This document shows positions 1-8,194 of a DNA stretch of 64,000 bases, piece after piece (position 1 is the first letter of the stretch; every line of letters begins with the position of its first letter). Made by a program: the position numbers and the translations under genes. Source of the stretch: Deltaproteobacteria bacterium (GTDB lineage Bacteria > Desulfobacterota > Syntrophia > Syntrophales > UBA8958); assembly GCA_029553375.1 (NCBI GenBank), contig JAKPCH010000059.1, forward strand, positions 34,191 through 98,190, given 5' to 3'. A model generated the notes under the pieces. It did no database searches and had not been told where the DNA came from. It saw only the letters and a list, made by a program, of their open reading frames with translations.

Positions 1-726
1 GCGGCGACCCGGAGTCACCTTGACGGCCTGCCGGCGTATCTCCCCCAGGGTGACCTCGCGCTCCTTCACCCCCCCCTCGTCCCGCCACCGGGCGAGGATC
101 GGCGTCTCGGGGGGGTACCCCTTCACGATCCCCTCCTTCACCTCGTTGAGCCACGGCCCCGTGTCGAAACCCATCTCCCTCAGGACGTTCTTCTTGATAT
201 TGACGTGCTGGCGCTCCTCGAAGGAGAAGGCCAGGGAGGGTATCTTGTGGTCGAGAAACGCGCGGCGGACAAGGAACAGACCCTCGTCCACGAGGACGTC
301 GTCGTCGGCCTCCCACCCCCCCTCGTCCTCCCGCACGAACCCCGTCCGGCACTGGAAGAGGGCCCGGCGGCGGCCCCGGCCGGGGTCCGTCTCCGTGACG
401 GTGAAGACGAAATCGTTGGTGTAATGGAGGACGAGATTCCAGCTGTACGCCCCCAGGCGCCTCTGGACCTGGTCGATGAAACCGGGGGGGCCGAAGAGGG
501 AGATGCGGCGGTCCCGGCCCAGGCAGAGGCGGACGAGGTGGTCGAACCCGATGAAGTGGTCCATGTGGGTGTGGGAGACGAAGACGTAATCGACCTTGAG
601 GATCTTCCGGGCGGGGAGGGGGTGGAGGTCCCCCAGGTCGAAGAGGATGGCCCGGCGCCGGTGCTTGAACTCCAAGAAGACGGCGGGGTCGCCGAAGGGG
701 TCGTTGACGAGGGAGACGCTGAACAC
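1..726 (-). CDS. MBL-fold metallohydrolase, RNase Z-like (partial, C-terminus off the left edge)
   Basis: This gene is absent from the ORF track because it starts with GTG and runs off the window. The minus strand reads open for 242 codons from GTG at 726, preceded by AAGGAGG. The N-terminal half has a beta-lactamase-fold start (ILFDLGDLH) and the metal-binding motif SHTHMDHFIGFD, typical of the RNase Z/ElaC-like group of metallo-beta-lactamases. The start lies 4 nt after the stop of the HAD-like gene, so the two are probably co-transcribed. The substrate cannot be inferred: this fold covers tRNA 3'-processing nucleases, phosphodiesterases and other hydrolases. The fold is fairly secure, the specific function is not. 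Confidence 0.8.
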   Translation of the reverse strand, partial: MFSVSLVNDPFGDPAVFLEFKHRRRAILFDLGDLHPLPARKILKVDYVFVSHTHMDHFIGFDHLVRLCLGRDRRISLFGPPGFIDQVQRRLGAYSWNLVLHYTNDFVFTVTETDPGRGRRRALFQCRTGFVREDEGGWEADDDVLVDEGLFLVRRAFLDHKIPSLAFSFEERQHVNIKKNVLREMGFDTGPWLNEVKEGIVKGYPPETPILARWRDEGGVKEREVTLGEIRRQAVKVTPGRR

Positions 727-730
727 GGCC

Positions 731-1528
731 TCACACCTCCTTAAGGAGGCCGAGGACCTCGGCGACGCTGGCCGAAACGGCCCCCGCCACGACATCGCCC
801 TCCCAGGGCGGGGAGGGGAGGCGGAAGAAGACGATCTCGGGCCTCAGACCGAAGACCCTCCCGACGGCCTCCCCCACGGCGCGGCGCCGCCTCGGGACGT
901 CCCGCGGGTCTGCGTAGGCCTCGTTGGCCCCGAAATCGTCCACCACCACGATCCTCCGCACCCCCCCCAGGGGGAGAAAAGAGCGGCACGCCTCCCAGAA
1001 CCCCTCGCTCTCCTTGGGGAAACCGAGATCGGCGGAATTGGCCACCGCCAGGGGAGGTCCGCCTTTGCGCCCCCAGTCCCTCACCGCCGCCCCCGCGAGC
1101 CCGAGGGCCGCAAGGTGGCCCAGGATGGCCCCCGTGGCCTCGGCGTAGTGATCCGTGGCGACGAGGAGGAAGAGGCCCGGCCGCCGCGCCGGTTCCGTCA
1201 GGAGGGGGAGCCACGCCTCCTCGATGGTCGAGGCGGCGAGGTATCGACCGACGAAGGTCCCGGCGGCCCGGCGCAGTTCCTCGCCGTCGCCGTCCTCCCC
1301 CCCGAGGGCGGCGACGATGGCGCCCCCATAACCGAGGGCGGTAGTGGTGGCCTCCTGCCACGTGGGCCTCACGACCCGGGCGAAGAGGGACGCCCCGTCC
1401 TTCACCCCCTGGGCGGCGAGACCGGAGGCCCTCAGCTCCCCCTCGAGACGGTGGGGTAGGGCGAAGAGGGCCGCCGCGCAACTGAGGGTCCCCGAGTAAT
1501 CGACGATGACGAGGCTCCGGCAGGTCAT
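731..1528 (-). CDS. HAD-like hypothetical protein
   Basis: This 265-residue protein has no family name I can give with confidence. It begins with a hydrophobic strand ending in VDYSGTLS, resembling HAD motif I (DxDxT) but with Ser in place of the second Asp. Near residue 200 it has IVVVDDFGANE, which resembles the acidic HAD motif IV. A catalytically altered or non-phosphatase HAD fold is therefore possible. Codon use matches its neighbours. It sits between the flavoprotein gene (18 nt upstream) and the MBL hydrolase (4 nt downstream) on the same strand, so all three look like one transcription unit. The antisense ORFs listed here are shadows. Confidence 0.6.
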   Translation of the reverse strand: MTCRSLVIVDYSGTLSCAAALFALPHRLEGELRASGLAAQGVKDGASLFARVVRPTWQEATTTALGYGGAIVAALGGEDGDGEELRRAAGTFVGRYLAASTIEEAWLPLLTEPARRPGLFLLVATDHYAEATGAILGHLAALGLAGAAVRDWGRKGGPPLAVANSADLGFPKESEGFWEACRSFLPLGGVRRIVVVDDFGANEAYADPRDVPRRRRAVGEAVGRVFGLRPEIVFFRLPSPPWEGDVVAGAVSASVAEVLGLLKEV

Positions 1529-1546
1529 GGGAGGTCGTGACGAGGT

Positions 1547-2929
1547 CTATTTGGTCTCCGCGATCCTCTGGAGGGGCTCCACCATCTTCTTCTTGATCTC
1601 CTTGAGGAAGCGCCTGCGGAAGGCGGGGATGCGCAGGAGGGTCATCATGACGAGATTGCGCATCCGCGTCCGGTAGCGTCCCTGGGGGAAGTCGTAGAGA
1701 CGGTTCTTTACGTAGTAACGGTGGTCCGCCTGGAAGACGAAGCGGAGATCCCCGTAGATCTCGTCGCGGAAGATCTTGTGCCCCCCCACGCCGAGGAAGG
1801 TCATGGGGGGCCGGTAAGCGGCCGTCCGGGGGTCGACGAGGCGGCGGGCCGTCTCCCCCAGGAGGGCGTCGATGACCTCACCGTCTTGGGCCTCGTCCGT
1901 GACGAAACCCACGGGGTTGACCTCCTCGAACTCGGCGTAGGCGCTGAGGATCTCCCTCAGGTTGGGGAGGTGACCCAGGGGGCCGGAGACGAGGTAGGCC
2001 AGTCTCTTCCCCGTCAGGGTGGGGACGTGGGTGTTGTAGAAGGAGCGGTCGAAGAAGGCCTTCCAGCGCGCCGACAGATAGCGGTCATGGACGGCCCCGG
2101 CCAAGACGAGGGCGTCGGCCTTCTTGACCTTGTGCTCGTAGAAGTCGATGTACCCGTCCCGCCCCAGGTACTGGCAGGTGTTGTCGAGGCCGCAGCGGCA
2201 GCAGCCCAGACACCCCCCCTTGATGTCGATCTGGGCCAGGTCGAAGACCTCCGCCCCCCCGCCCAGGTAGGAGACCAGGCCCGCCACCATGGCGTCGACG
2301 TTCCCCCCGGGGGGGCGGCCGTCCTTGACGACGAGGACCCTCATCCCCCCCGTGTTCAGGGTCTCGGCGGGGGGTGACGGGCGGTAGGTGAAGGGGGCGC
2401 CTTCGGGGAGGGGGGGGTGAACCCGGGCCGTGGGGGCGCGGCGACGGGCGGCGTCGAGGAAAGAGTCGAAGAAGGTCAGCCACCGTTCCCGTTCCCTCCG
2501 GCGGGCCAGGTCGTACATGGCCGCCGAGTACCCCCCCACGTAGGCCATGCCCAGGTCGTCGCAGATGCCGTGGATGTAGGCGTGGGCCGTGTGATCGAAG
2601 AAATGGACGGACGTCGAGACGGCGGCCGCGTACTTCCCCGCGAAGGCACCCCGGCCGCCGCGTTCGAAGACGAGCTCGATGAAGCGCTTATACTGGGAGC
2701 AGACGAGCATGTAGTAGAGGGGGAAGGCCCAGACGACGCCGTCGGCCTTCCCGACGGCGTCCATGACGGCGGCGAAGGCCCCCTCGTCCCTCTCGAGGCG
2801 GTGGATGCCCTGGGCGGGGTGGAGGTAACGGAAACGGTGGCCGGGGAATTTCCGCTCGGCGAAACGGAGGTACTGGAGGGTCACGCCCAACTCCCCCTTG
2901 GGGCTGCCGTTCAGGACCACGATCTCCAT
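1547..2929 (-). CDS. Tandem flavodoxin-fold protein with iron-sulfur flavoprotein cysteine motif
   Basis: The track ORF starts at 3088, but the ATG at 2929 has a GGGAGG ribosome site and opens directly into a flavodoxin-type strand (MEIVVLNGSPKG), so I use it; this gives 460 residues. The protein carries two NADPH-dependent FMN reductase/flavodoxin-like domains. The first spans about residues 1-165 and has the fold pattern without a cysteine cluster. The second starts near MRVLVVKDGRPPGGN and contains CLGCCRCGLDNTC, which is CX2CX2CX5C, the compact [4Fe-4S] motif of archaeal Isf proteins. A basic C-terminal tail of about 70 residues follows. The expected role is FMN-dependent electron transfer; partner and substrate are unknown. 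It leads a three-gene unit with the HAD-like and MBL genes. Confidence 0.75.
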   Translation of the reverse strand: MEIVVLNGSPKGELGVTLQYLRFAERKFPGHRFRYLHPAQGIHRLERDEGAFAAVMDAVGKADGVVWAFPLYYMLVCSQYKRFIELVFERGGRGAFAGKYAAAVSTSVHFFDHTAHAYIHGICDDLGMAYVGGYSAAMYDLARRRERERWLTFFDSFLDAARRRAPTARVHPPLPEGAPFTYRPSPPAETLNTGGMRVLVVKDGRPPGGNVDAMVAGLVSYLGGGAEVFDLAQIDIKGGCLGCCRCGLDNTCQYLGRDGYIDFYEHKVKKADALVLAGAVHDRYLSARWKAFFDRSFYNTHVPTLTGKRLAYLVSGPLGHLPNLREILSAYAEFEEVNPVGFVTDEAQDGEVIDALLGETARRLVDPRTAAYRPPMTFLGVGGHKIFRDEIYGDLRFVFQADHRYYVKNRLYDFPQGRYRTRMRNLVMMTLLRIPAFRRRFLKEIKKKMVEPLQRIAETK

Positions 2930-2977
2930 CTCCCGCCTCCCTGCGCGAAGTTCGGGGGGAATCACCCCCGGTCTTGG

Positions 2978-3006
2978 GCCGTAAACCAATCGCCCCCCTT
3001 TGTCAA
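2978..3006 (-). promoter_or_regulatory. Possible promoter of the flavoprotein operon
   Basis: On the minus strand TTGACA (3006-3001) is followed after 17 nt by TACGGC (2983-2978), about 50 nt before the ATG at 2929. The -35 is perfect but the -10 is poor, so this is tentative. Confidence 0.3.
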
Positions 3007-3073
3007 GGAAGGCAAGACGACGGCCGCCTGCGGACCCAGGGGCCCTCCCCGGGGCAACGGCACCACGGCGGCC

Positions 3074-3102
3074 TTGACAGGGACACATCGACCCTCTATG
3101 TT
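3074..3102 (+). promoter_or_regulatory. Sigma-70-like promoter for the substrate-binding protein gene
   Basis: TTGACA (3074-3079), a 17-nt spacer and TATGTT (3097-3102) lie 35 nt upstream of the ATG at 3137. The predicted start of transcription is near 3109. Confidence 0.5.
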
Positions 3103-3136
3103 CTCACGGACGGCGCGCTTCCGGGAAAGGACGGGG

Positions 3137-4168
3137 ATGATAAGAGATCACGGGGCCAGGGGGTGGAACCTTCATTGTGTCTTCGGGCGACCCCTGGGCC
3201 TTTTCCTCCTCCTCGCGGTCTGTCTCCTCGTCTCCCCCGGTGAGGGCCTCCCCTCGCCGCCCGACGCCTACCGGGCGACCTTTCTCCCCCAATGGCTCCC
3301 CCAGGCCCAGTTCGCCGGTTTCTACGTGGCCCAGGCCAAGGGGTTCTACAAGGCCCGCGGCATCGATCTCACGATCCTCAAGGGGGGACCGGACCTCCCC
3401 GCCGGCCCCGCCCTGGCGGCGGGCCGGGCCGACTTCGTCACCCTGTTCCTTGCCGAGGCCCTGAAGCTCCGCGACCGGGGCCTTGACCTCGTCAACATCG
3501 CCCAGCTCGTCCAGCGCTCCGGCTTCATCCTCGTGGCGAACCGGCAGCGGGGGATCGTCCGGCCCGAGGACCTCAACGGCAAAAAGGTGAGTCTCTGGAC
3601 GGATTTCCAGACCCAGCCCCTGGCCTTCTTCAGGCGGTACGGCGTCGAGGTCCGGCCCGTCGTCCAGGGCTCCACGGTGAACCTCTTCCTCCGGGGGGGC
3701 GTGGACGCCGCCTGCGCCATGTGGTACAACGAATACCACACCATCCTCAGCGCCGGGATCGACGAGAACGAGCTGACGGTCTTCTTCTTCGACCGCCACG
3801 GCCTGAATTTCCCCGAGGACGGGATCTACGCCCGCCGGGAGACGTGCCTCAGGGAGCCGGAGCTCTGCCGCCGTTTCGTCGCGGCGACCCTCGAGGGTTG
3901 GGAGTACGCCTTCGGCCACCCCGAGGAGGCCCTTCAGATCGTCATGAAGGCCATGGAGGAGGCGAACGTCATGGGCAACCGGGTACACCAGCGCTGGATG
4001 CTGAACCGGATGCGGGACCTTATGGGGGTCGGTGACTCCGGGACCCCCCTGGGCGTCCTCCGGCGGGAGGACTACCGGCGGGTGGCCGAGGAACTGGAGA
4101 AAAACGGCCTCATCAAGGCCTCACCCCCCTACGGTGACTTTCATGTCCCCCTCCTTTCGCGGCCTTGA
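3137..4168 (+). CDS. NMT1/THI5-like ABC transporter substrate-binding protein
   Basis: The track ORF begins at 2417, but its first 240 codons are antisense to the flavoprotein gene. The ATG at 3137 is followed by a basic stretch, a hydrophobic signal segment (LGLFLLLAVCLLV) and a likely cleavage region around GEGLPS, giving an exported protein of 343 residues. The mature part starts FLPQWLPQAQFAGFYVAQAKGFY, the classic opening of the NMT1/THI5 periplasmic binding family for thiamine-precursor-like or aromatic ligands. No ABC permease or ATPase gene is nearby. Its last 26 nt overlap the start of the sensor phosphatase gene, so the two are translationally coupled. I infer that this protein may present a ligand to that sensor rather than feed a transporter. 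Confidence 0.8.
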   Translation: MIRDHGARGWNLHCVFGRPLGLFLLLAVCLLVSPGEGLPSPPDAYRATFLPQWLPQAQFAGFYVAQAKGFYKARGIDLTILKGGPDLPAGPALAAGRADFVTLFLAEALKLRDRGLDLVNIAQLVQRSGFILVANRQRGIVRPEDLNGKKVSLWTDFQTQPLAFFRRYGVEVRPVVQGSTVNLFLRGGVDAACAMWYNEYHTILSAGIDENELTVFFFDRHGLNFPEDGIYARRETCLREPELCRRFVAATLEGWEYAFGHPEEALQIVMKAMEEANVMGNRVHQRWMLNRMRDLMGVGDSGTPLGVLRREDYRRVAEELEKNGLIKASPPYGDFHVPLLSRP

Positions 4169-6107
4169 GATCCGCCCCCTGCGGGGCCTGGCCTGGCGCT
4201 TTTCCTTCCCCGTCCTCACGGCCGCGGCCTGCATCTTCCTCTTCGCCTTCGGGTACAGCTACTTCTACATCCGGAGTCTCATCCTGAACGACGCGGGCCG
4301 GGATGCCGAGAGCGTCACCATGGCCACGGTGAGCCGCGTCGAGGTCATCCTCAAGGGCGTGGAGCGGCCCCCCGCCTTCCTCGCCCGCCGCCTCGAGGGA
4401 ACGAAACCGCCCCTTAGGGAGATCCAGAGGCAGATCATCGATCTCCTCCAGACGAACCCCGAGATCTTCGGCTCCGCCGTGGCCTACGAACCTTACGGCT
4501 ACGACGAAAAATCCCTCTATTTCGCCCCCTACGTCTGCCGGAGCCCCTACGGGGGCCTCGCGCCCACCTTCCTCGGCGGGGACGACTACCGGTACTTCTA
4601 CCTCGACTGGTACCAGATACCGCGGGAACTGGGCCGGCCCGCGTGGAGCGAACCGTACCTCGACGAAGGGGGGGGCAACATCCTCATGGCCACCTACTCC
4701 GTCCCCTTCTACACCTGGCGGGAGGGGGAGCGGGCCTTCCTGGGCGTCGTCACCGCCGACATCTCCCTCCAGTGGCTCACCCAGGCCGTCCGGGACCTCA
4801 CGCCCTCCCAGGCGGGCTTCTCCTTCCTCGTCTCCCGAAACGGCGTCTTCGTCGCCCATCCCCGGGAGGAATACGTGATGCGCCAGAGCATCTTCAGCAT
4901 CGCCGAGGAACACGGCGACGGGGACCTGCGCCGGATCGGCCGGGAGATGATCGCCGGGGGGAAGGGTTTCGTGGAGCTGAAGGACTACTTCGCCGGGGAG
5001 CGGGCCTGGCTCTACTACGCCCCCCTGCCCTCCCTGGGCTGGTCCGTGGGCGTCGTCTTCCCGGCCCACAAGCTCTTCGCGGGCGTCCGCAAGCTGGCGG
5101 CCGTCACCCTCTTCCTCGGGGGGGCGGGATTCGTGGCCCTCCTTTTGGTCATCATCAGCGTCACCCGCGGCGTGACGCAACCCCTGGTCTGCCTCGCCGG
5201 GAAGGCCCGGGAACTCGCCGGGGGCAACCTGGACACGGAGGTCCCCGTCGTCTCCTCCCGGGACGAGGTGGCGGACCTGGCCCGTTCCTTCCGCGACATG
5301 AGGGACTCCCTGAAGGTCTACATCCGCGACCTCACCCGGACGACGGCGGCGAAGGAGCGGATCGAGAGCGAGCTGAAGATCGCCCGGTCGATCCAGATGA
5401 GCTTCCTCCCCCGCCGTTTCCCCCCCTTCCCCGAGCGGCGGGAGTTCAGGGTCTTCGCCGTCGTCGAACCGGCCCGGGAGGTGGGGGGGGACCTCTACGA
5501 CTTCTTTCTCCTGGAAGGGGGACGTCTCTTCTTCGCCGTGGGCGACGTCTCGGGCAAGGGGATGCCGGCGGCCCTCTTCATGGCCGTGACGAAGACCCTC
5601 CTCAAGGACGCGGCCTCCCGCTGCGGCACCCCCGAGGGCGCCCTCGGGAACCTCAACGACCGTCTCTGCGAAGACAACGAGGCGACGATGTTCGTCACCA
5701 TCGGCTGCGGGGTCCTCGCCTACGAAACGGGAGAAATGACCCTGGCCAGCGGGGGCCACAACCCCCCCGTCGTCGTCGCGGGCGGCCGGGCCTCCTTCGT
5801 CGACAACCCCCCGGGGATCCTCCTCGGCGTCCAGCCGGGGGCCGCCTACGGGACCGCGCGCCTCCGCCTGAGGCCCGGCGACCTCGTCATCCTCTACAGC
5901 GACGGCGTCACGGAGGCCATGAACGAACAGGGTGAGATGTTCTCCGAGGAGAGGCTCCTGGCGACGGTGGCCGCCCGCGCCGGGGGGACCCCCGAGGAGG
6001 TGGCGGGCGCCGTCCTGGCCGCCGTCAGGGGATTCGCCGGGGGGGCGCCCCAGTCGGACGACATCACGATCCTGGTCCTGCGCTACGACGGCCCGGGGGG
6101 GCCTTGA
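4143..6107 (+). CDS. Membrane sensor serine phosphatase (extracytoplasmic sensor-HAMP-SpoIIE/RsbU)
   Basis: The ATG at 4143 (inside the end of the binding-protein gene) is preferred over the track start because the upstream residues are out-of-frame shadow; it gives 654 residues. The order is: transmembrane helix near 20-40, periplasmic dCache-like sensor with tyrosine-rich segments, second helix near 310-335 (LFLGGAGFVALLLVI), HAMP, a short linker helix, then a PP2C-type SpoIIE domain. Phosphatase motifs are visible: EVGGDLYDFF, GDVSGKGMPAALF, SGGHNPP, SDGVTEA and SDDITILVL. It should dephosphorylate a phospho-STAS protein in response to a periplasmic signal. Its 3' end overlaps the convergent RsbW-like gene by 44 nt. 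Confidence 0.88.
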   Translation: MSPSFRGLEIRPLRGLAWRFSFPVLTAAACIFLFAFGYSYFYIRSLILNDAGRDAESVTMATVSRVEVILKGVERPPAFLARRLEGTKPPLREIQRQIIDLLQTNPEIFGSAVAYEPYGYDEKSLYFAPYVCRSPYGGLAPTFLGGDDYRYFYLDWYQIPRELGRPAWSEPYLDEGGGNILMATYSVPFYTWREGERAFLGVVTADISLQWLTQAVRDLTPSQAGFSFLVSRNGVFVAHPREEYVMRQSIFSIAEEHGDGDLRRIGREMIAGGKGFVELKDYFAGERAWLYYAPLPSLGWSVGVVFPAHKLFAGVRKLAAVTLFLGGAGFVALLLVIISVTRGVTQPLVCLAGKARELAGGNLDTEVPVVSSRDEVADLARSFRDMRDSLKVYIRDLTRTTAAKERIESELKIARSIQMSFLPRRFPPFPERREFRVFAVVEPAREVGGDLYDFFLLEGGRLFFAVGDVSGKGMPAALFMAVTKTLLKDAASRCGTPEGALGNLNDRLCEDNEATMFVTIGCGVLAYETGEMTLASGGHNPPVVVAGGRASFVDNPPGILLGVQPGAAYGTARLRLRPGDLVILYSDGVTEAMNEQGEMFSEERLLATVAARAGGTPEEVAGAVLAAVRGFAGGAPQSDDITILVLRYDGPGGP

Positions 6108-6510
6108 CGACGAGGGTGAGGATGTTCCGCCCCCCCTCGCGGCGATAGGCGACGACGTCCATGAGGCGCTTGATGAGGTAGATGCCGAGGCCCCCGGGCT
6201 GCCGCTCGTCGAGGCCCGCCCGGACGTCGGGATCCTCCCGGGCGAGGACGTCGAAGGGGATCCCCTCGTCCTCGATCTCGATGACCAGGTCGCCCTCGGC
6301 CGTCTCCCGGCAGGTGACGGTCACCTCGCCGGGACCCTCGGGGTAGGCGTAGGAGGCGATGTTGACGAGGGCCTCCTCCACGCAGAGCCCCACCTCCCCG
6401 ACCCGGCGCGGTTCATGCCCCCCCTCCTCCAGGCAGGAGGCGACGAAGGCCGAGAGGTCCCCCAGGGAGGACAAACTGGCCGGCGCCCTGAGGCGCCTGT
6501 CCCTCTCCAT
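6064..6510 (-). CDS. RsbW-like serine kinase / ATP-binding anti-sigma factor
   Basis: This 148-residue protein is a compact GHKL ATPase. The N-box is visible in EEALVNIASYAY, the G1 region in IEDEGIPFD, and the G2 region in GGLGIYLIKRLMD. This architecture is that of RsbW/SpoIIAB-type kinases that phosphorylate a STAS protein and, in many systems, bind a sigma factor. The STAS antagonist gene lies 12 nt upstream on the same strand and the phosphatase is the convergent neighbour, which completes a kinase-substrate-phosphatase set. No sigma factor gene is present in the window, so the final output target is unknown. Confidence 0.85.
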   Translation of the reverse strand: MERDRRLRAPASLSSLGDLSAFVASCLEEGGHEPRRVGEVGLCVEEALVNIASYAYPEGPGEVTVTCRETAEGDLVIEIEDEGIPFDVLAREDPDVRAGLDERQPGGLGIYLIKRLMDVVAYRREGGRNILTLVVKAPPGRRSAGPGS

Positions 6511-6522
6511 GCCGAAAGCCCC

Positions 6523-6855
6523 TCAGAGGTTCTTCAGGGCCTCTTCCACGGTATCGTAGGCGCCGAAGATGGTCTCGAAACCCGAGATCTTGAAGACGTT
6601 CTTCGGTCCCCCCGTCAGGCCGGCGAAGACGACCCGGCCCTCCCGGGCCTTGAGGGCCTTGGCGAGGGCCAGGATGCTCCTCAGACCGGCGCTGCTGATG
6701 TACTCGAGGCCCCCCGTCTCCAGGATGAGGGTCTTTTCCCCCGCCGCCACGATCTCCGCCGCGGCCTGATCGAAATCGGGCGCCGTGACGGCGTCGATCC
6801 GCCCCCGCACCGAGGCGATCAGGACGCCCCCCTCCTTCCTTTTCTCTATCTCCAT
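6523..6855 (-). CDS. STAS-domain anti-sigma factor antagonist
   Basis: I use the ATG at 6855, which has GGAGG 7 nt upstream; the track's extra 14 residues are unlikely. The 110-residue protein is a single STAS domain (MEIEKRKEGGVLIASVRGRID). The phosphorylatable serine region is recognisable as EYISSAGLRSIL, where SpoIIAA/RsbV have DSSG at the same place. It is the expected substrate of the adjacent RsbW-like kinase and of the SpoIIE-type phosphatase across the convergent junction. Confidence 0.87.
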   Translation of the reverse strand: MEIEKRKEGGVLIASVRGRIDAVTAPDFDQAAAEIVAAGEKTLILETGGLEYISSAGLRSILALAKALKAREGRVVFAGLTGGPKNVFKISGFETIFGAYDTVEEALKNL

Positions 6856-7089
6856 ACCCTTACCTCCACGGTCCCCTCCCCCCGCCGGGGGCGACACATC
6901 CTCAAGAGAGTTCCCTTACCCTGTCACAATTCCCCTTGCCTTGTCAAAACGAACTTGGCCCACCGGCCGAGGGACAGGCCTTTCCTTTCGCCGCCGGCGG
7001 TGTTAGGGTGAGTTATGTATCATAGGCGCCGCCGGGGGAGGTCGGGCACGAGGACCTGCTTCCCCCGAGGGGCCGGGCGGGGAGAGGAC

Positions 7090-7866
7090 ATGAACGATCC
7101 GGGCGGCCGGGCGAGGGAGGGGGTGGTGACGAGGGAGATCGTCGCGAAGTCCGTCCTTTCCCCCTCGCGGGTCTACGACTACGTCGTCAACCCCTACCGG
7201 GGCTGCCAATTCGCCTGCGCCTACTGCTACGCCCGTTTCATGAGGCGCTTCACGGGCCACCGCGAGGCCTGGGGGGCCTTCGTGGACGTCAAGGTCAACG
7301 CCGCCCAACTCCTGAGGGGGGAACTGGCCAGGAAGAGGAGGGGCGAGGTCTGGGTGAGCGGTGTCTGCGACCCCTACCAGCCCCTCGAGGAGACCTACGG
7401 CGTCACCCGGGCCTGCCTCGAGGCCCTCCTGGGGCAAGGCTGGCCCGTGCGGGTCCAGACGAAGTCCGACCTGGTCCTGAGGGATCTGGATCTCCTCCGG
7501 GGGGGCGCCGACGTCGAGGTCGGCCTCTCCCTCTCCACGGCCGACGAGACGATCCGGCGGATCTTCGAGCCCCGGGCCCCGGCGACGGCCGTGAGGATCG
7601 AGGCCCTCGGGCGGCTACGGGCCGGGGGCGTGGGGACCTACGCCATGATCGCCCCCCTCCTCCCGGGGGCGGAGGGCCTGGTCCCCCTCCTGGCGGGCAA
7701 GGTGGATTACATCTACGTGGACCGGATGAACTACCACTACGCCCGCCCCCTCTACGGCCGCCACGGCCTCGAGGGATTCCTGAACGACGCCTACTTCCGG
7801 GAGCTGAAGGCCCTCCTGACCCGCCAGGCCCGCGAGGCGGCCATCCCCTGCCGCGTCCTGTTCTGA
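7090..7866 (+). CDS. SPL family radical SAM protein
   Basis: The start at 7090 follows GGAGAGG directly; upstream codons in the track ORF look non-coding. The 258-residue protein has the radical SAM cluster motif CQFACAYCYA (CxxxCxxC), preceded by VVNPYRGC, and then GVCDPYQPLE and VQTKSDLVLRD. These are characteristic of the spore photoproduct lyase-like SplB/Rv2578c group, most members of which do not repair DNA in non-sporulating bacteria. The enzyme should use SAM and a [4Fe-4S] cluster for radical chemistry on an unknown substrate. It is monocistronic, with an AT-rich gap after it. Confidence 0.85.
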   Translation: MNDPGGRAREGVVTREIVAKSVLSPSRVYDYVVNPYRGCQFACAYCYARFMRRFTGHREAWGAFVDVKVNAAQLLRGELARKRRGEVWVSGVCDPYQPLEETYGVTRACLEALLGQGWPVRVQTKSDLVLRDLDLLRGGADVEVGLSLSTADETIRRIFEPRAPATAVRIEALGRLRAGGVGTYAMIAPLLPGAEGLVPLLAGKVDYIYVDRMNYHYARPLYGRHGLEGFLNDAYFRELKALLTRQAREAAIPCRVLF

Positions 7867-8194
7867 CCGACAGGCGCCGGGGAGAAACGGATCAGACTAT
7901 AGGTCAATACTGATATTTATTGACGATTTCCTTCGGTAATTTGATTAGGGCGAAATATCTCATAATCACTTTTAATTACCGTTGGTTACAGAATTTGCCA
8001 ATGATTACCGCACTGTCCATATTCACCCAATGATTTCAATAATTTAACTTTGATTAGTGACTAATTTTCCGCCGCCGATCGGCGGGCCTGATGGGCAAAA
8101 TATCGGAAAATAATAGCAGTTTTATTGTGGATTGTGATGGTCCTGCCCGTCCCCGTCGGCGGCCGCAAGGACGGGGCGTAACGGGGGAGGAGCG
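7867..8194. other. AT-rich intergenic region (328 bp)
   Basis: I find no gene here. From about 7895 to 8140 the base composition drops sharply compared with the flanks. The tract holds several near-repeats of TGATTA/AATTA-type words, a perfect 14-bp palindrome CCGCCGATCGGCGG at 8072-8085, and an inverted repeat CCCCGTC (8151-8157) / GACGGGG (8170-8176) just before the GGGGGAGG ribosome site of the UMF1 gene. It probably holds the promoter and 5' leader of that gene, but the composition could also reflect an eroded insertion. No tRNA or known riboswitch was recognised. Confidence 0.5.

Noticed and set aside
2417-3136. N-terminal 240 residues of the track ORF at 2417
   Set aside because: They are antisense to the flavoprotein gene and lie before the signal peptide and promoter.
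4113-5759. 548-residue ORF antisense to the SpoIIE phosphatase
   Set aside because: Low-complexity Gly/Glu/Asp-rich shadow of a GC-rich gene, no motifs.
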